A stretch of 64,000 bases of DNA. It comes from Phenylobacterium sp. GTDB lineage: Bacteria; Pseudomonadota; Alphaproteobacteria; Caulobacterales; Caulobacteraceae. Below are positions 17,377-25,766 of the stretch, in pieces. The notes below the pieces were generated by a model. It was not told the origin of the DNA. It saw only the letters and a program-made list of their open reading frames with translations, and made no database searches. The translations under genes and the position numbers were made by a program. Location of the stretch: positions 22,799-86,798 of the forward strand of contig NZ_SCTC01000077.1 of NCBI RefSeq assembly GCF_004299445.1, in the 5' to 3' direction. How positions within the stretch are numbered: the first letter of the stretch is position 1; the number at the start of each line of letters is the position of its first letter.

Positions 17377-18252
17377 TTAAGCCCCTCGATCGGCAAGGTC
17401 GCGAAGATAGCGGCCGTACTCGCTCTTTCCCTGAGCATCGCCCTGCTTCATCAGCTCGTCGCGGCTGATCCAGCCGTTCTCGAAGGCAATCTCCTCGAGA
17501 CAGCCGATCCGCAGGCCCTGGCGCTGCTCGTAGGTGCGGATCAGCTCGCCGGCCTGGATCAGGCTGTCGTGCGTGCCGGCGTCCTCCCAGGCGAAACCGC
17601 GTCCCAGCAGCTCGACGTGCAGTTCGCCCCGCTGGAGATAGAGGTCGTTCAGCGCCGTGATCTCGAGCTCGCCGCGCGCCGAGCGCTCCAGAGTCTTCGA
17701 CATCTCGCTGGCGCGCCCGTCGTAGAAGTAGAGGCCGGTCACGGCGTAGTTCGACTTCGGCTTGGCGGGCTTCTCCTCGATGGAGAGCGCCTTGTTGTCG
17801 GGCGACAGCTCGACCACGCCATAGCGTTCGGGGTCGTGCACCGGATAGCCGAAGACCGTCGCGCCCTCCTGGCGGGCGTCGGCCGACTTCAGCATCTGCA
17901 CGAAGTTCTGCCCGAAGAAGATATTGTCGCCGAGGATCAGCACGCTGGGCTCGCCGCCGACGAAGTCCTCGCCCAGCAGATAGGCCTCGGCCAGGCCGCC
18001 CGGCGTGGGCTGGATCACATACTCGAAACGCGCGCCGAACCGCGAGCCGTCGCCCAGCAGGCGCTTGAAGCCCGCCTGGTCCTCGGCGGTGGTGATGATC
18101 AGGATCTCGCGCACGCCCGCCAGGAACAGCACCGACAGCGGGTAGTAGATCATCGGCTTGTCGTAGACCGGCAGAAGTTGCTTCGAGACCGCAATGGTCA
18201 ACGGGTGCAGCCGGGTGCCGGCCCCGCCGGCGAGGACGATGCCCTTTCTCAC
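17377..18252 (-). CDS. rfbA: Glucose-1-phosphate thymidylyltransferase
   Basis: 291 aa, the normal length for RfbA/RmlA. GIVLAGGAGTRLHPLTIAVSKQLLPVYDKPMIYYPLS is preserved (catalytic Arg and Lys), as are LGDNIFFG and the EEKP metal site. It makes dTDP-glucose from dTTP and glucose 1-phosphate. Its start overlaps the rfbB stop by four bases, so the pair supplies dTDP-4-keto-6-deoxyglucose for the polysaccharide. Confidence 0.95.
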   Translation of the reverse strand: MRKGIVLAGGAGTRLHPLTIAVSKQLLPVYDKPMIYYPLSVLFLAGVREILIITTAEDQAGFKRLLGDGSRFGARFEYVIQPTPGGLAEAYLLGEDFVGGEPSVLILGDNIFFGQNFVQMLKSADARQEGATVFGYPVHDPERYGVVELSPDNKALSIEEKPAKPKSNYAVTGLYFYDGRASEMSKTLERSARGELEITALNDLYLQRGELHVELLGRGFAWEDAGTHDSLIQAGELIRTYEQRQGLRIGCLEEIAFENGWISRDELMKQGDAQGKSEYGRYLRDLADRGA

Positions 18253-19298
18253 GCTTTCACCAGCCCCAGACGGTCGGAATGGAAGCCGCGGGTCCGGATG
18301 CCCTCGACCCAGGCGTAGTTGTCGACGTACCAGCGCACGGTGTCCTCAAGACCCGCATCCAGCGGCATCCGCGCCTTCCACCCCAGTTCGCGCTCGAGCT
18401 TGGAAGCATCGATGGAATAGCGGAAGTCGTGGCCGGGACGGTCGGTGACGAACTTGATCTTGTCGGCATGCGGCGTGTTGGCCGGCGCCATCTTGTCGAG
18501 GTGGGCGCAGATGATCTTCACCACCTCGAGGTTCCGCTTCGTGGCGTCGCCGCCGATGCAATAGGTCTCGCCCAGGAGACCCTTCTGCAGCACCAGCAGC
18601 AGCGCCTCGGCGTGATCGTCCACATGCAGCCAGTCGCGCACCTGCCGGCCGTCGCCGTAGACAGGGATTTCCTTCCCCTCCATCGCGCGCGTGATCACCG
18701 TCGGGATCAGCTTCTCGGGGAACTGGTAGGGCCCGTAATTGTTCGAGCAGTTCGTGATGACCACCGGGAACTTGTAGGTGTGGCCCCAGGCCCGCACGAG
18801 GTGGTCGGACGAGGCCTTTGACGCCGAATAGGGCGAACGCGGGTCGTAGGGCGTCTCCTCGGTGAAGTCGCCGTCCTCGCCCAGGGCCCCGAACACCTCG
18901 TCGGTCGAGATGTGGTGGAAGCGGAAAGCGGCCTTCTTTGCGGGTTCCAGCTTGCCCCAGTAGTCCCGGGCGGCTTCCAGCAGGATCGCCGTGCCCAGGA
19001 TGTTGGACTTCACGAAGTCCAGGGGCCCCTCGATGGCGCGGTCGTTGTGGCTCTCGGCCGCCAGATGCATCACCGCGTCAGGCTGGTGGCGCGCGAAAAC
19101 CGCCTCCACCCTGGCGCGGTCGCAAATGTCGACATGCTCGAACGCATACCCCGGATCGTCGGCCACGCCGGCCACGTTCTCCAGGTTGGCCGAGTAGGTC
19201 AGCGCATCGAGATTCACCACCTGGTGGCCGTCTGCGATGGCGCGCCGCACAACGGCCGAGCCGATGAAGCCGGCGCCGCCGGTAATCAGGATCTTCAT
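18249..19298 (-). CDS. rfbB: dTDP-glucose 4,6-dehydratase
   Basis: 349 aa. Rossmann motif MKILITGGAGFIGSAVVRR, catalytic ISTDEVFGALGEDG (Thr-Asp-Glu triad region) and YSASKASSDHLVRA (Tyr-x-x-x-Lys) are all intact. ATG 19298 has AGGAAGG upstream; an open frame extends a further 16 codons but is not needed. With rfbA it gives the dTDP-4-keto-6-deoxy-glucose branch point; rfbC and rfbD are not in the window, so the final sugar (rhamnose or other) is not decided. Confidence 0.95.
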   Translation of the reverse strand: MKILITGGAGFIGSAVVRRAIADGHQVVNLDALTYSANLENVAGVADDPGYAFEHVDICDRARVEAVFARHQPDAVMHLAAESHNDRAIEGPLDFVKSNILGTAILLEAARDYWGKLEPAKKAAFRFHHISTDEVFGALGEDGDFTEETPYDPRSPYSASKASSDHLVRAWGHTYKFPVVITNCSNNYGPYQFPEKLIPTVITRAMEGKEIPVYGDGRQVRDWLHVDDHAEALLLVLQKGLLGETYCIGGDATKRNLEVVKIICAHLDKMAPANTPHADKIKFVTDRPGHDFRYSIDASKLERELGWKARMPLDAGLEDTVRWYVDNYAWVEGIRTRGFHSDRLGLVKA

Positions 19299-19388
19299 GC
19301 TGGCCTTCCTGTGGGGGACTTCCGCCGCCGTCAACCGTCTCGGCATGGAGAATCCATGCAGACGAGGCGTTTACAGGCCGTTGCTGAG

Positions 19389-19808
19389 CTATCCGACAAT
19401 CCCGCCTGGCGGCGTCTGAGGCGTCCCTTGCGCCATCGGCGCCTCGACCGCGGGCTTTCCATGCCGGCGCTCGATGTCCTTTTGCAGGGCGCGCGCGGCG
19501 AAGGCATGCCCGGTGAAGACCGTATCGACCACCCAGCCCACGATCGGCACGCCGGAACTGAGGCTGTCGGCGCCGAGATAGGCGGCCATCCGCAGGAGCG
19601 TGGCTCGCGAGGCGCCAGCCTGGAACGCCTCATGCAGCAGGATGCCGGCCGCGCCGACCGAGTACACGGTCCCGGCCACCGGAACCCACGCCAGCACGCC
19701 GTCTATGCCCAGGCCCCACGGGCCCACGCCGATCAGCCGGTCGGAGAGTTTGCGGATCCGTTCGGCCCGGCGCCACGCGATGTGGGCGCGCTCAGTTTGA
19801 GTGTCCAT
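19389..19808 (-). CDS. DUF4112 membrane protein
   Basis: 139 aa. It has two to three hydrophobic stretches, including GLGIDGVLAWVPVAGTVYSV and SSGVPIVGWVVDTVF, in the arrangement of DUF4112 proteins, with a basic segment and a Pro/Gly-rich tail. The function is unknown. It is on the same strand as the TipN-like gene and 36 bases downstream of it, so it may be co-transcribed. Confidence 0.8.
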   Translation of the reverse strand: MDTQTERAHIAWRRAERIRKLSDRLIGVGPWGLGIDGVLAWVPVAGTVYSVGAAGILLHEAFQAGASRATLLRMAAYLGADSLSSGVPIVGWVVDTVFTGHAFAARALQKDIERRHGKPAVEAPMAQGTPQTPPGGIVG

Positions 19809-19844
19809 GTCGCCTCAACGCCGCTGCGGGCGGCTCGGGTTCCC

Positions 19845-22334
19845 CTAGACGGTGTCGCCGGCCGCCGCATCCAGAAGCAGGAAGGTTCGCCCGCCCTCGG
19901 CCTCCAGCAGGCTGGCCAGGGCCAGGCCTCCTGGATCGCGCGCCGCGGCGTCGTCGGTCAGCGTGCGGAAACGACGGACGAAGATCTCGGTGCGGCGGCG
20001 GATGTCCTCGTCGGTGAACAGCCGCCGGGCGATCCGCCGGGTGGCGGCGGGCGCAAGCTTGCGGACAACCTCCCTCGCCCCGTCCAGGTCGCCGGTCTGG
20101 AGGGCCGCGGCGATCTCCTCGACGCGCCCCGGCGGCAGCAGCCTGACCGGATCGACACCCATCTGGGCCAGTTCGCCCGCCAGGGTCTCCTCCAGGCGCT
20201 CGCCGTCAGTGTCGGAACCGTCCAGCGACGCCAGGAGGTCTTTCCAGGTCCACGGCTCGCCCGCAGCCTCCTCCCCGTCGTCCCCCTCGGGCGGCGCGGC
20301 GGGGGGCGGCGCGCCTGCAGCCGTCTCGAAGACGGCGGAAAACTCGCGGTCCGTGGCGGTCGGCGTAAAGCGGATGCGGTTGCGCAGGCCGATACGGTCG
20401 GCCAGGTCGCCGGGCTCTTCGACGGGCAAGACAGCCTCAGGCTCGGCGGCGCGGCGGGGCTTGGGGGGCGGCGCCGACGCGGCGGGCGGCGGCGGCGCGA
20501 CGGCCAGCGGCGCGATCGGAGGCGGCGGCGCGGCGGCCGCGACGCCCATGATCCGGACCGCCTCCGACAGCATCTGGAAATTGCGTCGGACCCGCTCCTG
20601 GAAGGCCGCGTCGATCGCTTCGGCCTCCTGGGCCGTACGCCGCGCCTGCGCCATCAGTTCGTCCATGCCGTCGGCGACGATGGCCCGCACCTGGTCGGCC
20701 TGGCCCGCGGCGGCGGCAGGCAGTTCCCTCGCCCGCGCCTCCAGGTCCGAGAGCATGGCGGCCAGTTCGTCCATGGCGGCGCGGGCCGAGGCGGCCCCCT
20801 GCTCGAGCTTGCGCGCCGTGTTCTGCCCGGCGGTCTCGACCAGCTTCGAGGATTCCTCGATCAGCGCGCGGGCTTCCTCAAGACGGGCCTCGAACACCTG
20901 GTTGGCCTTCTGACCGGCGCCGAAGGCGGCCTCGGACAGGTGATCGACCTGCTCGCGCGCGGCCGCGGCGTGGCGGGCGGCGGCCTCGCGGGTCTCTTCG
21001 GCGGCCTTCGCCAGCGCCGTGATCGCCGAGCGGGTCTGCGCGTCGAGTTGGGCCCGCTGTTCGGCCGCCGCGGCCGAGACCGCTTCGAGCGACTGCAGCG
21101 TCGACTGCCCGAACTCCTCGCGCTCGGCCTTGGCGGTCTCGGCCAGGTCCCGGAACTGCAGGGCCGCATCGCTCATCAGGCGTCGCAGCTGCTCGCCGCC
21201 CGCCGAAGCGCGCTCGCCCATCTCGGCCGCCGACGTGCGCGCCTCGTCGATGAAGGCGGCCAGCTTGGCGGCGTGCGCCTCGGCCTCGCCGGCGAAGACA
21301 TCCTGATCGGTCCTGAGCGACTGGCTGAGCGCGACCAGCGCCGAACGCTGCTCGGACAAGCCCGCCTCGACGGCCCGCACCTGCTCGGCCACGCCCGTTC
21401 CGGCGTTTTCCAGACGGGCGATGTGCCGGGTCAGATCCTCACCGGCCGTGCGCGCGGCGCTGCTGGCTTCGCCGGCGGCGGCGGCAAGGTCGGCGGCGCG
21501 AGCCGAAAGCGCGGCTTCGGCCTCCCGGATCTGGGCTTCGGCGACTCCGGTAGCGTCGGCGACCATGCGGGCCTGAAGCGTGATGGCGTCGGCGACCTTC
21601 GTCGCCTGCGCGTCCAGGGTCTGGGCCAGGACGCTCATTTCCGAGCGCTCGCGGCCCAGCGTGCCGGCAAGTTCGCCGGCCGTGCGCACGGTCTGGGCGG
21701 TCGCCCCGGTCAGTTTGTCGGTCTCGAAGGCCAGGGCGTCGCGCATCGCCAGCAGCGTCTCGCGCGCCTCCTCCGCCGCGGCGCCGGCCCGCGCGATCTC
21801 GTCCCTGACGGCCTGGGTCACATCGCCGGCGCGCGCGGCGGCTACGAGAGCGGGCGACAGCATATCCTCGGCCATGGCGCGGCCGCGGCGGGCTTCGAAC
21901 GCCAGTTTCTGAGCCTGGCGGATCATGTAGGCGGCCAGCAGGACGAAGACGGCGGGACCGATCGACAGCAGCGCGAACACGCCCAATGCGAAGGGGTCAT
22001 ACTGCAGCGGAGCGATGTTGGCGCGGTAGCCCACCGCGAACGCGATCGGCGCGGCCGCCCACAGAACCGCCACGGCCGCAGCGGTCAGCCAGATCGGCCA
22101 GCCGGCCGGCGGGGTCTCCTCGTACTCGAGGACATGGGCGTGGGCGTCATCCGCCGCAGGCTCGAGCTCGGCGCGATGGGCGCGCAGAGCTGGCGACCGT
22201 TCGGCCGCTGGGTCGATCCGGCGAAAGCCCACGGACTCGGCGTCCAGCATGGGGGGGTCATGATCGTCGTTGTTAGGCGCGTCCTCGACGGGGCGCCCGA
22301 AGTCCATCGGTTGCGGCCGCTTCGAGAACTTCAT
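19845..22334 (-). CDS. tipN: TipN-like polar coiled-coil membrane protein
   Basis: About 829 aa. An acidic cytoplasmic N-terminus (about 80 residues, MKFSKRPQPMDFGRPVED) is followed by two membrane helices (WPIWLTAAAVAVLWAAAPIA and FALGVFALLSIGPAVFVLLA), an Ala/Glu/Arg-rich coiled coil of over 400 residues, a proline-rich linker (PPPPIAPLAVAPPPP) and a folded C-terminal domain of about 130 residues. This layout and size match Caulobacter TipN, the birth-scar marker that sets polarity and flagellum position. ATG 22334 was chosen because GGAAGGA lies nine bases upstream. The call rests on architecture and an N-terminal likeness recalled from the family, not on alignment. Confidence 0.65.
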   Translation of the reverse strand: MKFSKRPQPMDFGRPVEDAPNNDDHDPPMLDAESVGFRRIDPAAERSPALRAHRAELEPAADDAHAHVLEYEETPPAGWPIWLTAAAVAVLWAAAPIAFAVGYRANIAPLQYDPFALGVFALLSIGPAVFVLLAAYMIRQAQKLAFEARRGRAMAEDMLSPALVAAARAGDVTQAVRDEIARAGAAAEEARETLLAMRDALAFETDKLTGATAQTVRTAGELAGTLGRERSEMSVLAQTLDAQATKVADAITLQARMVADATGVAEAQIREAEAALSARAADLAAAAGEASSAARTAGEDLTRHIARLENAGTGVAEQVRAVEAGLSEQRSALVALSQSLRTDQDVFAGEAEAHAAKLAAFIDEARTSAAEMGERASAGGEQLRRLMSDAALQFRDLAETAKAEREEFGQSTLQSLEAVSAAAAEQRAQLDAQTRSAITALAKAAEETREAAARHAAAAREQVDHLSEAAFGAGQKANQVFEARLEEARALIEESSKLVETAGQNTARKLEQGAASARAAMDELAAMLSDLEARARELPAAAAGQADQVRAIVADGMDELMAQARRTAQEAEAIDAAFQERVRRNFQMLSEAVRIMGVAAAAPPPPIAPLAVAPPPPAASAPPPKPRRAAEPEAVLPVEEPGDLADRIGLRNRIRFTPTATDREFSAVFETAAGAPPPAAPPEGDDGEEAAGEPWTWKDLLASLDGSDTDGERLEETLAGELAQMGVDPVRLLPPGRVEEIAAALQTGDLDGAREVVRKLAPAATRRIARRLFTDEDIRRRTEIFVRRFRTLTDDAAARDPGGLALASLLEAEGGRTFLLLDAAAGDTV

Positions 22335-22495
22335 TACGCCCATTCCTTCCCGTCCGAGGGACCGGCGCATCCAGCCCCGCCCGGCCCCCGAAGTCCCCGC
22401 TAGAACCTAGCCGGGCGAGCGGCGCACGCAAACAGGCGCGCGCTCGATTCGCGTGTTCTTGGGCGGAATGTCGCGCTGAGCGACCAACGCGCCGA

Positions 22496-22714
22496 TCAGG
22501 CGCGGACGATCCGGGCCCTGGCGTCTTCCGGACAGTTCGAGGTCCGCTCAATGCGATCCGGGGCCTTGCGGGGCGTGCGAGCCACAATGCGCTGGTCGAC
22601 TGGAACGGCCGGGCGCTCGACGCGCGGCGGCTCCAGGGTGACGCCGAAATGCGAGAAGGCGGCGGCCGAGGAATGCACGACCACAGCGGCCACCATTTCC
22701 GTCAACGACGCCAT
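22496..22714 (-). CDS. Small hypothetical protein
   Basis: 72 aa beginning MASLTEMVAAVVVHSSAAAF, with a short hydrophobic N-terminus and an Arg/Pro-rich remainder (VERPAVPVDQRIVART). GGGAAGGG stands just before the ATG, favouring this start within a longer open frame. No family is recognised. It lies between the RTX gene and the TipN-like gene on the same strand. Confidence 0.4.
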   Translation of the reverse strand: MASLTEMVAAVVVHSSAAAFSHFGVTLEPPRVERPAVPVDQRIVARTPRKAPDRIERTSNCPEDARARIVRA

Positions 22715-22826
22715 GGGCCCTTCCCCGACGATTCCACCTGCGGTCGCTATACGCTGCAGCCTGCCGCGACGCGAGCGAGGCATCGTGAAATCTTCGTCAT
22801 GTTCGTGAAGGCGCCGAAAATGCAAA

Positions 22827-22853
22827 GCGCGGCGCCCCTGGGGGACGCCGCGC
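22827..22853 (-). terminator. Terminator-like hairpin after the beta-helix/RTX gene
   Basis: Perfect eight-base arms GCGCGGCG / CGCCGCGC, with an inner self-pairing CCCC/GGGG, followed on the minus strand by TTTGCATTTT. It sits 25 bases past the stop at 22879. Confidence 0.65.
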
Positions 22854-22878
22854 CGCGCTCGACCCCGAAGGGGACCGG

Positions 22879-24825
22879 TCAGAGCATGAAGTCGCTCGCC
22901 TGGAAGCTCGTGACGTTTTTCATCAGGAGCCGGAAGTCCGCCACGCCGTCGCCGTTCAGGTCGCCCATCACGTAGGAGTCGGCGCCCGAGACCTCGTACC
23001 GGAGCTGGCCCGCCACCTTCGAGAAGGCCGCCGTGCCGATGAAGGCGAACGCCTGGTTGCCGTCCATCACCGTGTTCGCATCCAGCGCCGTCAGGATCAC
23101 CTTGTCGCCTTCGGCGCGGTTGAAGTCGAAGATGACTTCGCCCGAGGCCTCGATGTTGTTGTAGGTGAACTGGTCGGCGCCGAGGCCGCCGGCCATCACG
23201 TCCTGGCCGAGGCTGCCGTCAAGGACGTCGTTCCCCGCCCCGCCCGACAGCGAGTCGTTGCCGGCGTCGCCGCGCAGGCGGTCGTTGCCGGCCTCGCCGG
23301 CGATCGTGTCGTTTCCGTTGCCGCCGAAGACCGAGTCGGCGCCTTCGCCGCCAAAGACGCGGTCGTCGCCATCGTTGCTCTGGATGTTGTCGTCGCCGCC
23401 CATCCCGGAGATGGTGTCGCCGCCGATCGAGCCACCGATGCTGTTGCCCAGCGCGTTGCCGACACCGACCCGCGCATCACCGATCATCGAGAGTTTCTCG
23501 ATGTTCTCGGACAACGTGACGTTCACCGACGAGATCACCTGGTCGTTGCCGCCATTTGCGCCTTCGACGACCACGTCGTTCAGCGAAGTCAGACGATAGG
23601 TGTCGTCGCCGGCGCCGCCGACGAGCGTGTTGTGGCCCACGCCCACGCTGTCCAGCAGGTCGTTGCCGTCGCCGCCTTCAACGCGGGTATTGCGGTCCGC
23701 CAACGTCTTCAACTGGTCGTTGCCCGCCGTGCCCGTGACGATCGCCGACTGGATGCGGGTCGCCTCGATCACGGCCAGGGACTTCGAAATAAGGCTCTGG
23801 AGCTCGGTGGTCGTCGAAAGCGCAAGGAGCTGGGGGTGCACGGCGAGGTAGGCCTTTACCAGCGCCGCCCCGCCGTCGGTCACGGCGCCCAGCGTGGTGC
23901 TGGTGTTGCTCATGTTGGTGACCGTGCTGTCGAACGAATACTGGCTCGACTGATTGCCGGTCAGCTGGATGTTCGTAGCCTTCGTGAGGCCGATGCCGGC
24001 GGTCTGACCCGGCAGAGCGACCACGGTGTTGTTCAGGATCTTCACGCCGTCGCCGCCGTTGACCATCACACCGTTGGCCATCGTGCCCACGATCATGTTG
24101 TCCTGAACCAGCACGTTCTTGAACGGCATGGTGCCGACCTGGTCGCGGAAGAAGATGCCCTGGGTCGCGGCGCCCTCGCCACGCAGGATCAGGTTGCCGC
24201 TCACCGTGATGTCGCTCGCCTGGGCCAGCGTGCCCTTGGTCCAGAACTGGATCGCGTCCGGATGATCGCCGTCGACCGGGTCGAAGTTCGAGAAGGTGTT
24301 GTTGGTGACCTTGATGTTCGAGGTGCCGCCGCCGCGAACGCCGTCTTCCTGGATTTCGGTGAACTTGTTGGCGTTGATGGTGACGGCCTTGGAGTCGACG
24401 TGGGCGATGCCGTACTCCAGCTGGTGGAATTCCGAGTTCGTCACCGTGACGTCGCTGCTGAGACGGATCAGAATGCCGCCGCCGTCGTTCTGGGCGTCAC
24501 CGTCCAGCGAGCCGTGGACGTTCACGTTGTTGAGCACGATCCGCGAGGACTCGATCACCTGGTAAGGATTGACCTGGGTTTGCGCGACTTTCAGCTCGAG
24601 CGCCTGGAAATTGAGGCCCTCGCAGCCACGCAGTTCGAAGCCGTTGAGGCTGGCCTCTTTCGCCGGATCCAGCGACGTGATGGTGACGCCTGCGCCGCCG
24701 AACTTGACGCCGTTGAGCGAGAAGGATGAGTAGTCGCCGGCCGCCAGCTTGATGATGTCGCCGGCCTGGGCGCTCTTCAGCGCGGTCGTCAGGCCGGTCG
24801 TATCTTTGACGATAATAGTAGCCAC
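22879..24825 (-). CDS. Secreted right-handed beta-helix protein with C-terminal RTX repeats
   Basis: 648 aa. Residues 1-300 read as a parallel beta-helix of the pectate-lyase/AlgE type (repeated Asn ladders such as VLNNVNVHG, VTVTNSEFHQLEYGI, IKVTNNTFSNF, VKILNNTVVAL; DAIQFW near 195). Residues about 370-560 hold calcium-binding GGxGxDxxx repeats, and the C-terminus ends ASDFML as in type I secretion substrates. It could be an alginate-type C5-epimerase or a lyase; catalytic residues were not assigned. The GTG start has GGAG at ideal spacing, better than TTG 24837. No signal peptide and no T1SS genes nearby. Confidence 0.82.
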   Translation of the reverse strand: MATIIVKDTTGLTTALKSAQAGDIIKLAAGDYSSFSLNGVKFGGAGVTITSLDPAKEASLNGFELRGCEGLNFQALELKVAQTQVNPYQVIESSRIVLNNVNVHGSLDGDAQNDGGGILIRLSSDVTVTNSEFHQLEYGIAHVDSKAVTINANKFTEIQEDGVRGGGTSNIKVTNNTFSNFDPVDGDHPDAIQFWTKGTLAQASDITVSGNLILRGEGAATQGIFFRDQVGTMPFKNVLVQDNMIVGTMANGVMVNGGDGVKILNNTVVALPGQTAGIGLTKATNIQLTGNQSSQYSFDSTVTNMSNTSTTLGAVTDGGAALVKAYLAVHPQLLALSTTTELQSLISKSLAVIEATRIQSAIVTGTAGNDQLKTLADRNTRVEGGDGNDLLDSVGVGHNTLVGGAGDDTYRLTSLNDVVVEGANGGNDQVISSVNVTLSENIEKLSMIGDARVGVGNALGNSIGGSIGGDTISGMGGDDNIQSNDGDDRVFGGEGADSVFGGNGNDTIAGEAGNDRLRGDAGNDSLSGGAGNDVLDGSLGQDVMAGGLGADQFTYNNIEASGEVIFDFNRAEGDKVILTALDANTVMDGNQAFAFIGTAAFSKVAGQLRYEVSGADSYVMGDLNGDGVADFRLLMKNVTSFQASDFML

Positions 24826-24837
24826 CCGTATCTCCAA

Positions 24838-25069
24838 ATTCTCACGACCCGGGTGCGCTCGACAACTTAGGTGCGTCGAATGTCGTCACCCCACCAACGG
24901 TCGTGAGAATGTGGAACGCCGGTTCCGATCGGATTAATCTGGGTGGTTAACTTAACCTTATGATATTACCTCATTAACCAAGGCACATAGAGACTGGATA
25001 TACTTGAAATGCCGTATTGGCCGAGGCGCAGACCTTGACTCCCCACGGGAGCAGCCGCATGCACGAGGC
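24838..25069. promoter_or_regulatory. A/T-rich intergenic region upstream of the beta-helix/RTX gene
   Basis: Noticeably A/T-rich for this genome between 24925 and 25020. It contains TTAA-N7-TTAT at 24947-24961 and TTAACC elements at 24953 and 24974, resembling CtrA-type sites (TTAA-N7-TTAA). The promoter of the minus-strand RTX gene should be here. Confidence 0.4.
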
Positions 25070-25216
25070 ATGGAGCAGTACTCTCTCCTCATCCTGTTTG
25101 TGACCATGATCGCCGTCTGGCTGTTCGCCTGGCAGCCCTGGGCGAAGCGCCCTGACGACGAACTGTCGCAGGACGCGCCCGACCCCAATGATCAGGACAA
25201 CGGCCGACGGCGCTGA
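25070..25216 (+). CDS. Possible small single-pass membrane protein
   Basis: 48 aa: MEQYSLLILFVTMIAVWLFA forms one convincing membrane helix, followed by a short positively charged turn (QPWAKRPDDE) and an acidic, polar tail. The ribosome site is weak and close (GAGGC two bases before the ATG). No family recognised; it is proposed because the composition is that of a real small membrane protein. Confidence 0.4.
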   Translation: MEQYSLLILFVTMIAVWLFAWQPWAKRPDDELSQDAPDPNDQDNGRRR

Positions 25217-25238
25217 CCGCCGGCCCTGTGCGCAACCG

Positions 25239-25766
25239 TTAAGCCGCGGCGCGGGCCCGCGCGCCTTCATGCTCCAACAGCCAGCGTTTGCGGTGCAGGC
25301 CTCCGCCGTAGCCGGTGAGCGAGCCGTTCGACCCGATTACCCGGTGGCACGGAACCACCAGCGCGACAGGGTTTGACCCGTTGGCGAGGCCTACGGCGCG
25401 CACCGCCGTCGGGCGACCGATGCGCTCGGCCAGCTGGGCGTAAGTCCAGGTTTCTCCGGCAGGGATCGAACAAAGGGTCTTCCAGACGGTTCGCTGAAAC
25501 GCTGTGCCCGCGCCGTCCCAGGCGATGTCGTCGAAGGCGTCGGTCTGGCCGGCGAAGTAGGCGTCGAACTTCGCGCGTAGCGGCCCCTGCCCCTCGACCA
25601 GCTTCGCCTTGGGATAGCGGCGGCCGATCCACTTCAGCATCGCGGGCTCGTAATCCGTCCAGTTGAAGGCCCGCAGGACGCCGGCTTCGTCGGTGACGAC
25701 GAGGGCCGTGCCGATCGGGGTCGGCGTGCGATCCAGCGTCAGGGTTTCAGGCAGCTTGGCGGTCAT
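25239..25766 (-). CDS. ogt: Methylated-DNA-[protein]-cysteine S-methyltransferase
   Basis: 175 aa. The active-site motif VPCHRVIGSNGSLTGYGGGL is intact, with the acceptor Cys in PCHR, preceded by the DNA-binding helix (TYAQLAERIGRPTAVRAVG). It removes O6-alkyl groups from guanine by a suicidal transfer to the Cys. It overlaps the upstream Ada-AlkA gene by 20 bases, so the two are translated together as one alkylation-repair unit. Confidence 0.95.
   Translation of the reverse strand: MTAKLPETLTLDRTPTPIGTALVVTDEAGVLRAFNWTDYEPAMLKWIGRRYPKAKLVEGQGPLRAKFDAYFAGQTDAFDDIAWDGAGTAFQRTVWKTLCSIPAGETWTYAQLAERIGRPTAVRAVGLANGSNPVALVVPCHRVIGSNGSLTGYGGGLHRKRWLLEHEGARARAAA

Noticed and set aside
18912..22403. 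Very long open frame antisense to the rfbB/DUF4112/TipN-like genes
   Set aside because: Rich in Arg/Gly/His, lacks family motifs, and is the usual mirror of high-GC coiled-coil and Ala-rich coding sequence.
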